Shown here: in pieces, positions 31,401-44,273 of the stretch | How the letters are laid out: every line of letters starts with the position of its first letter | Numbering within the stretch: position 1 is the first letter of the stretch | Assembly: GCF_000330505.1 (NCBI RefSeq) | Contig: NW_004191847.1 | Coordinates: forward strand, 344,834 to 408,833 | Source: Entamoeba invadens IP1 | Lineage: Eukaryota > Evosea > Mastigamoebida > Endamoebidae | Reading direction: 5' to 3' | DNA: 64,000 nucleotides | Made by a program: the position numbers and the translations under genes | The notes under the pieces: generated by a model | What the model saw: the letters and a program-made list of their open reading frames with translations, nothing else | The model's database searches: none | What the model was told of the DNA's origin: nothing

Positions 31401-34400
31401 ATGACAAAGAAGAGGAAGAAGAAGTGCCTGTGCAGACGATTCCGATGGTCACGAGCACTAAAGGGTTTCTTGCGAATATATTGGACTTGGTGAAGACGAT
31501 TTGGTTCAAAGTCATTGACATGACGATCAACTTCTTGCATTGGAATAATATCGTGTATCGACTCAATTTGAAACCAAAAGCAACGACGGAGGAGATAGAG
31601 AGTAAAATGGAGGAGAGGATGATGGTGGCGAATGAGGAAGACGCTGTGAATAAGCACAAAATATTTGGATATAAAAGCCCGACGAAGTTGACGAAAGAAA
31701 TGCAGATGGAGAGTGTGGAGGAGCAGAAGAAGGAGATACGAGCCGTTGAGAATGAGGCGATTTCGGAACAAAAGATGAAGGAAAAGATGCGCCGATACGA
31801 AGAGGACATATCGAAAGGAGACGACGGACTTGTTTCGGTGTCTTCCTCTTCGGATGAGGAAGTTGATTTGACGAAGAAAAAGGAGAATCGAGTTGCGCGG
31901 ATATTACGGAAGTCACGAGAAAAGCTGAGTCGGAAGAGAAAGGGGAAGACCCCGAATGCCGTTCCTGAAGATCATACCAAGCAAGAGAAGAAAGAGATAA
32001 GTACTCAGAACGAAGACCATTCCCTGTCTAGTGATGAAGATGGTGATGAAGACATAGCGAAGAAGGTGAAGTTTGAACGGATGGAAGAGAAAGGAGATGA
32101 AGACGTAGCACAGGAAATAAGTGAAGAGTCTGAGGGGAGCGAAGAGATAAGAAGTGAAGACGATGAAGAAGAGAAAGAGGAACATGCCAAGTCCACTGCC
32201 ATTGCAAAACCGACGCCAATACGACGAGGGAAAAAGAAGGTGGTGATGTGTCAAGAAATGGTATTAACGAAGGAGTCTCCGGAGGAGATGAATCCGATTC
32301 AACGACCTTTAAGTCCACATTCGCCACGATTTTCCCCATCGAGTCGAGCGTTAAGTAGTACTGAATTAGAATTAATAGATATAGAGCAGACTGAAGGGAA
32401 GTATCCATATCATGGCAGATTCTATTTAGTCATTTGGGGACTTTACTTCTTCTTTTCGCGACAAACGGAAGCACTTGTCCAAGTCATTTTCATTCTGAAT
32501 GCAGTGATCAATAGAAATATTCTGAGTGCGATCTACCCGATTGCCGCGTTTGGGATTGTGGCGGTGTCAAGGAAACCATTTCCATCGAAGAAGTTCTGGA
32601 CATTCATGTCGGTGGTGTCTGTTGTCTTGATATTGGTCCGCCTCTTCTTCCAATTGCCAGGGTTTTGTATTAAACCGAATGCAAAGGAGACGTATGACGT
32701 TCTGTCATATACCACTTCAGTGTATGATGTCGACACGATGCAATGTTCGGCAACCCCATTAACGAAGAACCACATGAGTTTCATATATATCTTTGGGGTC
32801 TACCCGGTGTCGTCCTATTTTCTATCAAGGTTTGTGTGGGACATCTTCTGTTTGTTTGCGATTTTGGTGCACATCTTGTGTATGAGGAATCGTGGGTATT
32901 GGGAACAACAATATTTGTTGAGACGGGAGTGGTCGAATGTGGTGATTGAAAACCACCGGCGCGAACTTGTGAATAAGATCAAACCGAACACGTTTGGGGA
33001 ACTGAAATTCATTGTCGAGGCGCTGAAGGACTTTGAACCGAGTGAAGGGGATGTGGACCACTTTGCATATAAACAACACGACTTATTTGTTGTCGAGGCG
33101 ATTCAAGTGGACGGCCAACTGTTTGTGACGAAAGGGAATTATAAGGGACTTGTTGACTGTGAAAACTTTAAGGTCTATGAGCACACGACGAAGTCGATAG
33201 CGCGGAAAGAAAAGAGTTCGCCAGTGATCTATAAAAAGACGTTTAAAAAGAGTTATCGAGTGAAGGAGGAGAAGATCAATGACGAGTTTGAGATGGCGAA
33301 AGAGAATGAAGAGAAGATGTACCTGACGAAGTCACTTGAAGTCAATCAGGTTGTCACCGAAATGAGTCTTCAACAGTTCTTAAAGGGACAAGAAGTCTAT
33401 TTGAAAGATCAGGAGACGATAGAACTGAATAAGTCTAAAATGACGCAATTTTTTAATCGAACGAGGTTGGGACTGAAAATTTATTATGACCATTTAGTGA
33501 ATGACAAGTTTAAGACGGGAGCTGATTATTATATACCGATGTTTATCTGTGAGGTGATCTGTTTTGTGTTTTTAATAGTCTTCCAAGGGAGTTTCACGAA
33601 TTTACAAGGGAACTTTATCGAGTTTTTTACGAGTGATTATCTTCCTATTACATAGTTTGTTTTTTGTTCTTATTTCTCTCCTTTGTCTGTTGAAAAGAAT
33701 TCGTTTAAGAAAGAGGTGGTCTTCTTTTTTAAAAATTTTTTAAAAAATTTTAAATAGAAATGATATATTCAAAAAAATTTCAACGAAATACTTACAAACA
33801 GCGTTTGTTTCTTTTTACTTGTTTTTTAATATGTCATGTTAATGTGTAGGTGTTGGGACTGTTATTACAGTTTTGTATGATGTTGTTAGACCGAATTATA
33901 TACTTATTGAAGTCACTGAAACTGAAATTGGCGATGCAAGTGTTTTCGATAGTTCTGTACCACATCTTGATCTTGGTCTATTTCCCATCACTTGTCAAGA
34001 CGGAGTCGAAGATGATGACGGCGTCTTTAGTAGTCTTCTATTTGTTTAAGATAGTGTATTGGCTCATCTCAGCGGTGCAGATTCGTGTTGGGTATGTCCA
34101 ACTTTCATCGAGTCGAATCTTGATGAGTTCGTACTCGTTTTATTCTTCATTGATCTTTTCGATGTACTACACATTACCATTTGTGTATGAGATACGGACC
34201 ATCTTGGATTGGGTGTTTGCGAATACGTCAATGTTTTATAAGCGGTGGCTAAAAGTTGAGGACATCCACGCCGAGTTGTTTATGAATCAATGTGATCGCA
34301 CAGTAGAAAGGAATCGGAATCATGTGTATGGGCAACCTCGAGGATATATGGAACGTTTTACAGGGGGGTGTGTGACCTTGATAATCATGTTGGCTATATT

Positions 34401-35349
34401 ATGGTTTCCATTACTTTTGATGTCATCCGCTGCGCCCAATTTTGCGCAACCGTTGCCCAAGAATTTGGAGATGTCGATTGGGTTTTTGGGGGTAGGAGAG
34501 ATTTATAAGCAGCAACAGAGTCAATTTTCGAATATGTCTGATGAAGACTGGGACTATTTTCATAGACATCACAAGAACGCGCAGTCGAGTAATGAAGTGC
34601 TGTATACGACGATGGTGTCACCGAATGCGATGACGTACTGGATGATCACGAAAGACAAAAGAAATGAATTAAAGGATGGCTTGAAGGGGGGAGGAGTGAT
34701 GAGTATCTATTACCAAATTAATATGAGAAGGGAAGGCACGTCTGCGGAGGATTCATTTATGATGTACGAAACGAAAGACTTGAATGCGACGGAAAAGAAG
34801 TATTTTTTGGAGATCTTGGACCAAAAGGAGGTGGAGTGGACGTTTGATTTGGTGCCCCAATTTTTGAAAATGCCAACGTTGTCACAAAAAGCCGTGCTAC
34901 AAAAGGGAGACGACTTTGTAATGCAATTGAGACCGAAGCTGAAACAAGACGATGTGGATGAACGATCACAATATTGGCAATTTATTAATTGTTCTGCATT
35001 AGAAGGAGTGATGGTGTGCGATGAAACGGAAAAGACCAAACTGTATATTGCATCACCAAAAGTGCCAAATAGCGGGTTGATCTCATCATTGAGTTCACTG
35101 GGGATTATCGGACTGTACTCTGTTGTTGTCTTGTTCTTGTACTCGTTACTGAAATCGAATTACTCGGGGATGGCACATATCATCATGTTTAAAGACTTGC
35201 CTGATTGTTTGGGGCTACTGCAATTGTGTGATGATATCATTATAGCGCGACAAGATGGGGATTTAAGACTTGAAGAAGATCTAGTGAATGAATTACTGCT
35301 GATATACCGCAAGCCTGCGTTGTTATTTGAAAGAACTGTGAAGAAATGA
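28409..35349 (+). CDS. Piezo mechanosensitive cation channel
   Basis: The first reading block ends at 33654 and the second begins at 33850; together they give about 2250 residues, near the Piezo norm. Many 4-helix membrane repeats fill residues 1-1530. The diagnostic anchor motif PF-x2-E-x6-W is present in the second block (PFVYEIRTILDW), and the C terminus follows Piezo closely (YSGMAHIIMFKDLPD, ARQDGDLRLEEDLV, IYRKPALLFERTVKK). A long acidic/basic linker lies around residues 1130-1300. Residues about 1535-1592 resemble an SH3 domain (ALKDFEPSEGD...GLVDCENFKVYE). The 100-N gap falls at about residues 945-979. Splicing between the blocks is not simple (see finding): 33655-33801 and 33803-33849 as two introns around a single C keeps the frame. 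Confidence 0.93.
31243..31342. other. Assembly gap (100 N) inside the Piezo gene
   Basis: The placeholder gap interrupts a membrane-spanning part of the channel. The frame is open on both sides and happens to be kept by 100 N, but the true missing length is unknown. Confidence 0.99.
33655..33849 (+). other. Intron region in the Piezo gene with two GTTTGT donors
   Basis: A GTTTGT donor lies at 33655 and a second at 33803. Acceptor-like ends are CAG at 33799-33801 and TAG at 33847-33849. A single intron 33655-33849 would create an in-frame TAG. Two introns flanking the one base C at 33802 give TAC and restore the frame into the conserved second block. Confidence 0.6.
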
Positions 35350-35699
35350 AATAAGTAAATTGTGGGTATGTTATTTAATACCTTCTTAATGTTGAGAATG
35401 TGAGATAAGTTTATTTATCCATTTTATAAGGATAGAAAAGAATTAAAATAGAAAAAGAGTGATTAGTGGAGTGCTTTAATAGATAGAACACGTCTATTTC
35501 ATCAAGAGAGTATTGAACCAATGAAATGAAAGATATTATGTTGAAAACTAGAAAGAATACTAAAAGAATAGTAAAAAAGGTAAAAATTATAAATAGAATT
35601 ATCAATAATTTGTTCCATTAGATCAAGAAATAGAAGAACAAGTCGACTTATTAATTCTTGAATTTAGAGAACTCATTTCTGTATTGTTATTGAGAAGGG
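35350..35699. other. Short intergenic region
   Basis: 350 bp between two plus-strand genes. A 64-codon Phe/Ile/Leu-rich minus-strand frame (35411-35605) has no family resemblance and is treated as random. Confidence 0.5.
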
Positions 35700-37048
35700 A
35701 TGAACATTAACTACTCTATGACACCAACACCTAAAGAAAAAGAAGAAATCATTCACAACGACGCGGAAGCAGAATATCAACTTGTCTATAGTAATGTGTT
35801 GCCAATCTCACGAAACTATTGCCACAGTAAATGCGTAATTGGTGGGGGATATTACAGAGTCTATATATCAGTTGTGATGGTCTTGGTACCTACGATATTT
35901 CACTGGATTGCGTCGTTTGTTTTTAGGATGGAAAGAAAGAATGTACTCATCGACAGTGTGAGGTGGCTTATAGTCGATTATAACATTGCGTGGTTTATCC
36001 CATCACTCTTTTTCTTCTGTACAATTGTTGTTTGTTTTCATTGATAAATTTCTATGAATAAATAAGATGAAATAAATTGATTAGAACTGCGGGGAACGAA
36101 CTCATGTCAAGCTCCTGGATATCTTCACGACGAACGCGAACCCGGGAATAATCCCTCGAAAGATCAGAATGATTGGAATTACCCCCCAACGGTGCAAAAC
36201 ATGTGACGAAAACGTGCAACTCCAAAATGCAGAGTATGTAACGAGGAAATACTGCGTCACATGTTTAATAGTCAGACCATTAAGAAGTTCTCACTGCTCA
36301 TATTGTAACAATTGTGTTGACAAATTTGATCATCATTGCCCTTGGTTTGTTTCAATATAAAACTATTTAAATCAGTCGATAGAGAGTATACTATATATAT
36401 AGTAGTATATATTAATAATTATAAGTATAATAAATTAATAGTAGAAGTATAATAACTTATAAATAGGTTGGGGAATTGTGTGGGGCGGAGGAATTACAGG
36501 TCGTACTTCTTCCTTCTCTTTTGGAGTGTAATGTATTTGGCGTATATCATGGTGTGTTCTTTGGCGGGACTTTTAGTTCCAATTGAAAAGCCATGGAGCT
36601 GGAAGGCGTTTTTGAAGTCTTGGAAATCGCACTACTTCTTAGAGTTTGTTATTACTATATATTTAGTATTTTAAACTATATAGTATGTATAGAATATATA
36701 GTATATTTACTATTATAAAAACTATTCAATCAAATTACACAAAGACCCTTCATTTTCCTCTATTGCTTCGTCTGTTTTGGTTTAATTGGCTATTTGTTCA
36801 CTCGACACGTCATCCAAATATCCTTTGGTCAAACAACAAACGAGAAAAGAAAGAAACTCCGCGCTTACGACATGGGTTTTATTAAAAATTGGACGGACTT
36901 CTTGTTCAGTCCAATTCCACCACCATTTCCACTCCTTAGGTCAAAACCAAAGAAAACAAAACAAGCAAAAATGATTCAAGAATACATGCCACTCCAAATT
37001 GAACTTCAAACACCTCCAAACGGCATCGATGTTAAAATAGAAAAATGA
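35700..37048 (+). CDS. DHHC palmitoyltransferase, four exons
   Basis: This enzyme attaches palmitate to cysteines of membrane-associated proteins. Exons 35700-36029, 36085-36344, 36467-36643 and 36745-37048 join at GTTTGT donors and AG acceptors, all in phase, to give 356 residues. Two membrane segments precede the luminal-side motif NPGIIPR. Then comes the Cys-rich domain with RCKTCDE, Cxx[14 protein letters not shown] and the catalytic DHHC, followed by [16 protein letters not shown]. Two further membrane segments follow, then a TTxE-like motif (QTTNEKRK). The donor between exons 2 and 3 lies inside the codon of the Trp after DHHCP. The last acceptor (CAAAG) is the weakest point. Confidence 0.93.
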
Positions 37049-37281
37049 ACAGAAAAGTATTCTATTAAATTAAACTATAAATAATTAGTTTAAATTATAA
37101 ATAATTAGTTCTTTTTTCAACAAACATTAAAAAGTTTTTTAATTAAATCAAATTAATTAAATTATTAATTAAAAACCTACTAAAATAAAGAATTAAAAGT
37201 GAACTATACAAAAATAGTAAATTAAACTATTTAAAACCCAGTAGCTCTTTGTTGATTGATGAATTACAGACAGACAACGTC

Positions 37282-38947
37282 TTAGTTCTTTTCTTCGAGA
37301 GTATTCCTTCTCCTGTTGGACAAGTTAATTTTGAACTGGAAGTAATCGGGGAAGTTCACTGGCTGTTTTACAAATATCGAGGAGTCACATTCAGTTCCTT
37401 TTGCCCACTTTGGTAACACGTATTTGTTGACGGTCCCTATTACCGTCTTTTTTCGAGGGTTTAACATCTTCATTCCTGATACACTGATAAAGGTCTGCTC
37501 TGTACTGGCTACACTCCCAACGCCTTCAGAATCCATCTCGACCCCCTGATCATTGTTGAAGACTGTTTCAGGTAATTCGACTTTTTTGGCACTTTGAATT
37601 GCTTTTGTCCGTTTGTCGAGGATGTTTGTCTGTTTGTCGACACGGGTGAGGATCTGGCTGAGGATCTCACAGCGCATCGAGAGCCAATCCTCTGTCGCAA
37701 AGGTCTTAAATTTGCGACATGTCACATTCAACGCGTTTAATAAACTCTTTTGCTCATCGATAAGGACTGAGGTATCGATTCCCCCCATCACGACATAAAG
37801 GACAGAGTAGATCTTCTTTTCCTCAAAGACCGGCAAGAAGGCGTCGATCTTGTTCATCACTAAGAAATGTGTGATATAGAACATGTTGTGTGAAGGGAGT
37901 GGAGGGATTTTCTTTGAGGTCTTCAAAGCAGTCGTCACCGTCATTGAGATATTTAATCGCAAAGTCTTCAATTTAGTGATTTGTGTGTTAAGTCTTCGAA
38001 ACCACGGGTTTGTGTGGTCTAAGAATATTATTAAAGTTTTCTTAGTCAAAGACTCGGGATTGTATAATGAGAAGTCATCAATAAAACACTCAACGCGATC
38101 TTTATAGTTCTTTTCTTTCATCATATTCTTCACTTCATTATAATTGAAAACAGCGTGATTTTTGTGTAATATAAATAACACGCGGAAATACGTGGCGTTC
38201 TGTGTCACATTATAAAAGTTCGAGAAGTCCAAATTCGTCCCTAAAGGAATGTCGCCACGTGGAAAAAAGAGAATGACCCCCGAAGTCTCAGTACTGATCT
38301 TCTCTTTTTTTCTTGACGCTAATATACCGGCATACGTGAGGGCAGGCCCACACCCATAATCCGCTCCTAATAATATTGTTCGGTCTTGGCGATACCCAGT
38401 GGTGTGCATATGAAGCATCACCGCATCAACCATTTTGTCGAAGGGCAAGTCTTGAGTGTTCTTGTTAAGCCCATAGCCCGGATAGTCAAACGTGAATGCA
38501 CGCGCTCGAAATAATTTTGATAACATGACGAGTACTTTGTCGATATCGGTTAAGTCCTTTTCTGGACTGTGGAACACTAACAGTGTGAAGTTATATGGAT
38601 TTCTTCATGTTAATTCATAGAAGTATAATTTTACTATATTCAACTAGAGTTGACTGTGTTTGCAAACATAAATACACGTCGATGAATAACACTGATTCAT
38701 TTCTTATGTATTTATTATATGCTATTTCAACGATATTCCTTTCTTATTTCAATGGGTTAGTGGTACTATTTATATAGTATAATGAATTATAATAAGTAAA
38801 CTAAACAAACTCCTTACTAAGGACATATTTGACGGGTATGTCCTGATACCCAGGGCATGGAACCATGACTATTCCTTTGTTATTGGGTGTATAAGTGGTT
38901 TCGTGCGACGGTGGATGTGATAAAATATATTGATATTGTGGATCCAT
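37282..38947 (-). CDS. Alpha/beta-hydrolase (ABHD17-like) with Asp at the nucleophile elbow
   Basis: Exon 1 (38947-38811) and exon 2 (38602-37282) join across a 208-nt intron (GTTTGT...GAAG) to give 485 residues. The N-terminal part resembles ABHD17-type hydrolases: IPVKYVLSKE, then NFTLLVFHSPEKDL in place of the usual LFSHGNAxDLG, then TFDYPGYGLN. At the nucleophile elbow, normally GxSxG, it reads LLGADYGCG, so the serine is replaced by aspartate. The oxyanion HG is also changed to HS. From about residue 400 it is a low-complexity tail. It is either an enzyme with an Asp nucleophile or, more likely, a non-catalytic relative. ABHD17 enzymes remove palmitate; the DHHC enzyme is the convergent neighbour, though the link is only suggestive. 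Confidence 0.72.
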
Positions 38948-40307
38948 TAAGTTGTATTCACTGAATTAAAAATGAATTTGTTTGTTAGTAATTGTAAATT
39001 TGTGCTTTTAAAAAAAATGACCCGAATTTATCGTGTAGAATGAAAGACGTTATTATCCACTTTTTTTTGATTTTTTTCAACTTACTTTTGGTGTGTTTTG
39101 TATTTTAAGTTGACTTGGGGTTTTTCTATTTATTTGTCGTTAAAAACCATGTTTAATTTTTCATTATTTGTAGGATTTTTATAATATTATTTTTCTATTA
39201 ATTTGTAATGTGTATAATTATTTTTTGTTATGTTTGTTTTTAACAGAATTTGAATAACCATTAATAATACTATTTTATCTTTTCTTAAATAATTTCTAAA
39301 AAAAAATGACTATTTTAAACAAAAAAAAGAAATGGACTTTAAAATAATTAAAATACTATAAAATTATTATTTTTTAATAATAATTGTTTTCGTATAAATT
39401 TTGTTGTGAATGCCAAAAAAGGCAAATTATCAATTAGTAAAATTGTTGAAATTATATAATAAATTATAGTTTTTAAATGTAACTTAATGTATCTATTTAT
39501 AGTAAAAACTAGTTCTTTTATTTTAATTTTAAAAAATGTTTTTTATTAATAGGATACTTTAATTTTTGCTAATAAAAACCAAGTTAAACTTTAAGTTAAA
39601 GTTTGACTATAATTATTATTATTTGTTTTATTTTTGTTTATGATTATATTGTATTATAAATATACTATAATTTACAATTAAAATAAATAAGTCAATAATT
39701 GAAATGTTTTTTTATTTTTCGATTTTAAAACTTTTTTTTTAAATTTTCATGAAGATACAAACTACAAGTATATTTTACAATATGTATAATTATAATTATA
39801 TTAAATAAGTAATTATAGTATATATATTAGTATAAAGTAATAATATGATTAACCAAGTAAACAACTATGATTTTAATAATGTTTTTATAAACAGTTTCTA
39901 TTAAGAGTACTTTCATTAAATTAATATCATAATAAATTTATATGATAACAAAAAACTACAAGTTGTTTTAAAAAATATTACCTCTTAATATCACTAATTA
40001 CTGTTGTTAACCAAAAAAGTCAGAAACCAAATAATTGTAAAAAGTAAATTAAGTAGTTTTAGAACTTTAATCAATAACTATTATAAAAATAGATTTAAGC
40101 GTCCCATTATTATTTATTGAACCTTTTTTTCATATTTTTTGATTAAGGTTAATCAATAAAAAATACATCCTTCTGACAATTATTTGGTCTTGTAAATTTT
40201 AACAAAAAAAGTTAAAATTTACAATATAAACTTCACAGATTAAAAATTGGGTTGAGTAAATAAACTTCACATTAACTGGAAAAGAATGACACAAATCAAT
40301 AAGACGA
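38948..40307. other. AT-rich intergenic region, 1.36 kb
   Basis: No gene, tRNA or clear repeat is seen. Poly-T and TA runs dominate. Confidence 0.55.
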
Positions 40308-42935
40308 CTACTCATGGTACTGTCTCAAGAGGTCCAAACACCTTTGATCGAAACGGGCCAGTGTTGTTAAACACGAATTAAGTGGTTCGATAGCTGCGAT
40401 TGTGTAGTCTTCTTCTTGATATTTCAAATATTCACTCGCAAGTGTGTAGATGTCTTTTTGTTTAGTGAAGTCAACAAGACGTTCTTCTCCACATGCGTAG
40501 TACTGATATTTACCACTCTTTACTGTTGCTATATTATCGAGTATAGTCCCACTGTTTGTGATTATATATATTAATAAATATTATAATAAATTATATTAAA
40601 TATTATAATAAACTATTAAACACCTTGTATGACAATTATAGTTCTTTGTAGTTAATAATTAGAAAGAAACAAACATATAGGGCACACACACTTTAAACTT
40701 CTTATACGTCGATTTTAATGTTTTACTATTAGTGAAGAGTTTCTCTGCATGTGCAAATATCTCTTTCTGTTTCTCGGGCACAAAACATTTGTTGAAGTCC
40801 AAGTTCACCATTTGTATACCGCTGTAGACTCCAAATGCCGAGTTGAAGTCTCCCAAGTTAATTAAGCACCTCAACACATTTGCAAATAAATTCTTCATAA
40901 AAGCTCTACTAGCAAAATCCGTGAACGTGAGTGTTGCTGTGCACACGAAACTCGCGAGGTCTTCCATTCTATTAGTGATCAAGTCCACCACTCCTCCCGT
41001 CTCAAAGAAGTCGTATATCTTGAGCTTTTTGTACATTTTGAATGAAATTGTAGTCAATTGATTTGCAATATTCTGTGGGTCTGTGACTGCCAGTGTCATG
41101 AAAGGGGAAAGTTCTTGTGATGGTATTAAGAAGTCGTAAATCGGTGACAACACTTCCGTCGTTTTCTTCATTAATGAGTGTTCCATCACGCCATACATAC
41201 TCTTTAATTTGATAAATAGAGGCGACTTGTCTTCAGCCACAAACTTTTGGAGTTGCGTCTGGTCACACTTCTCAAAGATCGTTTGCATTACCTTCTGTGC
41301 TACAAGCTCTTGATTTCCTGCAGGTAAGCCTTCTAAGATGTCATAAATCCTTTGCCCAAATTGCACTAACATGGAATAGACGATGTCCTCTATCTGCGCA
41401 TTTGTCCGACTTTTTATTAATAAACCAGCTACCCCACCAGCAATGACTTTGTTCTTCGCTGTGATCACTTTCTGTGAGACTAAAATAGACTCTTCGATGG
41501 GAGATGTCTCTGTTTTGTTCTGTAAAGAATAGACTGCGGAGGTGTATCTTCTTAGATTCACAATTATAGTATTAAATAAAGAAATCATTTCGAGGAATAA
41601 CAAGTGCTCGTTCCTGAAGAACATTTCGTTGCACAATTCAACACTTTGTGACGCATGAAATATCAAATTTTTCTCATCTTTTGGCTTCAAGTGGATGATG
41701 TGCCAGACAACACTTAAAACAGAACTCCCTGCACTTTTAAGTGCTTTTTTGGACTCTTCAATACCAGCTATCCCCTTTGGACTCTTGTCATTCTTATCAA
41801 AGACGTCGATTTCTTTAATGAATGAAATCAGTCCAGAAATCGTTTCAGAAATGTCGTTCTCGGAGCTTTGATATAAGTCGGCCGCATTGCCGCCGACAAC
41901 TTCAGAGGCCTTTTTAAAGATGTTTGGAATCATTTTGAGTAACTCGACACAGACCCGTTTCAACTCGTTGGCACCTAAGACTAACTCCTCGTAACACTGC
42001 AAAGCTCCAAAACATGTGATGTCCTCTATTAACGCGGGGATTTGAGACGAGAAGTTCACGAAATCGACATACGCCATCTTTTCATACTCTTCCATCCGAT
42101 GAAGCATCTCGTCGTTCTCGATTTCGTGCGTTTGGAGGAAGTGCGTCATCACCGCCATTGCCCCGATGATGCGCATTTTTGTCGAACTCTTGCGGATCGC
42201 GAAACTCGTCAGCGAGAGCTTCGCGGGCATCCGCGAGAAACTCTCCGACGTCATGTCGACTTTGTCGTAAAACTCTCCGATGGCGCGCTGGGGGTATGTC
42301 TCCGAATTCTTGTGGGCAAAGATGCGTTGCGCGAAAACGTCTGCTTCGCACAGAGTGAACAACTTTAAAATGTCTCCGTGCGATTTCTCAAAGATCTTTT
42401 GATAATTTGCAGTGATTTTTGGGTCGTTTAGACACTCTTTTCTTTCAAGCAGAAGGTTCTTCATTTTCTCATAAACTAAACTCGCACACTCCATGTCAGC
42501 ACTTTCTGGGAGAAGGCTGAGGATATTCAATTTCTCACTTTCTATAGGCGCTGATTGAGAAAGAACACATGAGGAATGGTGCGGTGAAGTGTTCGGAGAC
42601 TTTGGAGTCTCCGGTCTCCGACCAACTAAAAAGGCGGAAGACCGATGCGACTGACTTGGTTTTATAAAAGAACCAAATTGAGGCGAGGATGATTGGTGCC
42701 ATGAGCCAAACAATTTTTGACCTGAAAATCGATTCTCCTTTTTCTTTGAAAAACAGTCGATGTCGTCGAGCAACGACTTAATTGATGATATTGTGGTTGT
42801 CGTGTTCTCTGGAGAAAGGCTGCGGTCTTTTAAAGATACTATCAAATTCGAAAGGGATTTCACTTTGTCCCGTGCACTCGGCGCGGCCGTGTCTTTGAAC
42901 TCTTCAAACAACGAATTCAAATTTGTGATGTGCAT
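40308..42935 (-). CDS. RasGEF (CDC25-type) protein, two exons
   Basis: Exon 1 (42935-40675) and exon 2 (40551-40308) join across a 123-nt intron (GTTTGT...ACAG), giving 834 residues. The RasGEF domain occupies about residues 600-825: DPQNIANQLTTISFKMYKKL, ASRAFMKNLFANVLRCLINLG, FNSAFGVYSGIQMVNL, and, across the intron, VPYIGTILDNIATVKSGKYQ, matching PFLGxxLxDLxFxxEGNP. The intron splits this conserved block, so exon 1 alone would lack the domain's end. The N-terminal 600 residues are Ser-rich at first (45-145), then helical, with no named domain; a RasGEF-N module may be present but I could not place it. It should activate Ras-family GTPases. Confidence 0.85.
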
Positions 42936-44273
42936 TGTTTGATCTTCTGTGTTATTTGTCGTCTTTAAGTGAGTGTATAGGTTGTATTTGAAATGTTTAA
43001 TATAATGTTGCGTTATAATATAATTTGTAATGGTGTTATAAACATTATACGGATATTGTCATGTTAAAAGTAATACTACAAATGTCAAGAATAAGTGTTG
43101 TATTTCTGTTAATTTGATGTTGAAGAGCCACCAATAATATGCGTAAGAAAAAATAGGGTGTGTTGCAAAATATAAATTTCCAAAGTTCTTGGCATTATAA
43201 AGGAATTTTACGTATTATTTTGTTACGCTGTTCTATTGTTCGAAGAACTTAAATTAATAGACAAACATAAGACAGTGACAGCTTGGTCAATATATCGTTC
43301 ATCTCTGAGATAGTAAGTTCGATGGGTTTATCTGTCATAGTCTGTAGTATGTAACAAATAGTTAGTTGCTCAAAAATTTCAGGAAGAAAGAAGAGTTTTT
43401 ATTAGAGGTGTTTATTTCTTAAGTACTAATAAATAATCCATTCGCTTGTAACCATACCTTATTTTCGGGTGTTTTCAAAAACGCCTTTTGGTGGACTTTG
43501 TCAATTCAAAGTTAAAATTGTCTTCTCAGAAAAGAAATAACTTTAATTATTGTATTCAAGGTAGTTTAAAAGTAGTTTATATTATATAATACACAAGATT
43601 AGATGGTATGGTGATATAATGCCAAACACGCCGAAAAGGGGTTTCTTTCAATTGGGAGTACATTCCCTCCAAATTAATAACATTTTTCGAAAAAATATTA
43701 CTATAAAAGTGTTATAATTTATTATAGAAGATTCAATCAATAAAGTATTGAAAAAATTAGGTACAATAAAGGAATTGGATACAAAAATAACACATTTCAC
43801 TGGCAAAAATTGGGAAATTGGGTATATGTTAAAAATGGGTTGAATATTTAATTGACCAAAAACAAGAAAAAGTCAGTGTTGACAATTTGAAGGCAAATGC
43901 GTTTCTCTGGTGAACAAATGAAGTAAAAATTTGACAAATAAGTAAAAAGAATCAAATTTGTCTTTTGAAAAATAACATTCAAATGAATTCATGAGAAAGT
44001 ATTAGACCATTTTTGTGTAAATAGTTAGGAATTATTAATGAAATTAATTCTATTTTTGAATTGTAATGTTACTTTTATTATAGAAATATTTTTTTATTTT
44101 GAAAATTATTTACTTCGGACAAATTATAAAATGTATAATAAAAACATTTATTTGTTCATGTTATATTTTATTATAAAATATAATTATAGTTATTATTTTT
44201 TAATTATTGCAATAATATATTGATATATACTTGATTATTAATTACAAATAACTATATAAACTATTAATTATTA
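42936..44273. other. Intergenic region, no gene recognised
   Basis: Mixed composition, less AT-rich at about 43240-43520. A 61-codon frame at 44038-44223 is Ile/Phe/Tyr-rich and considered random. Confidence 0.5.
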
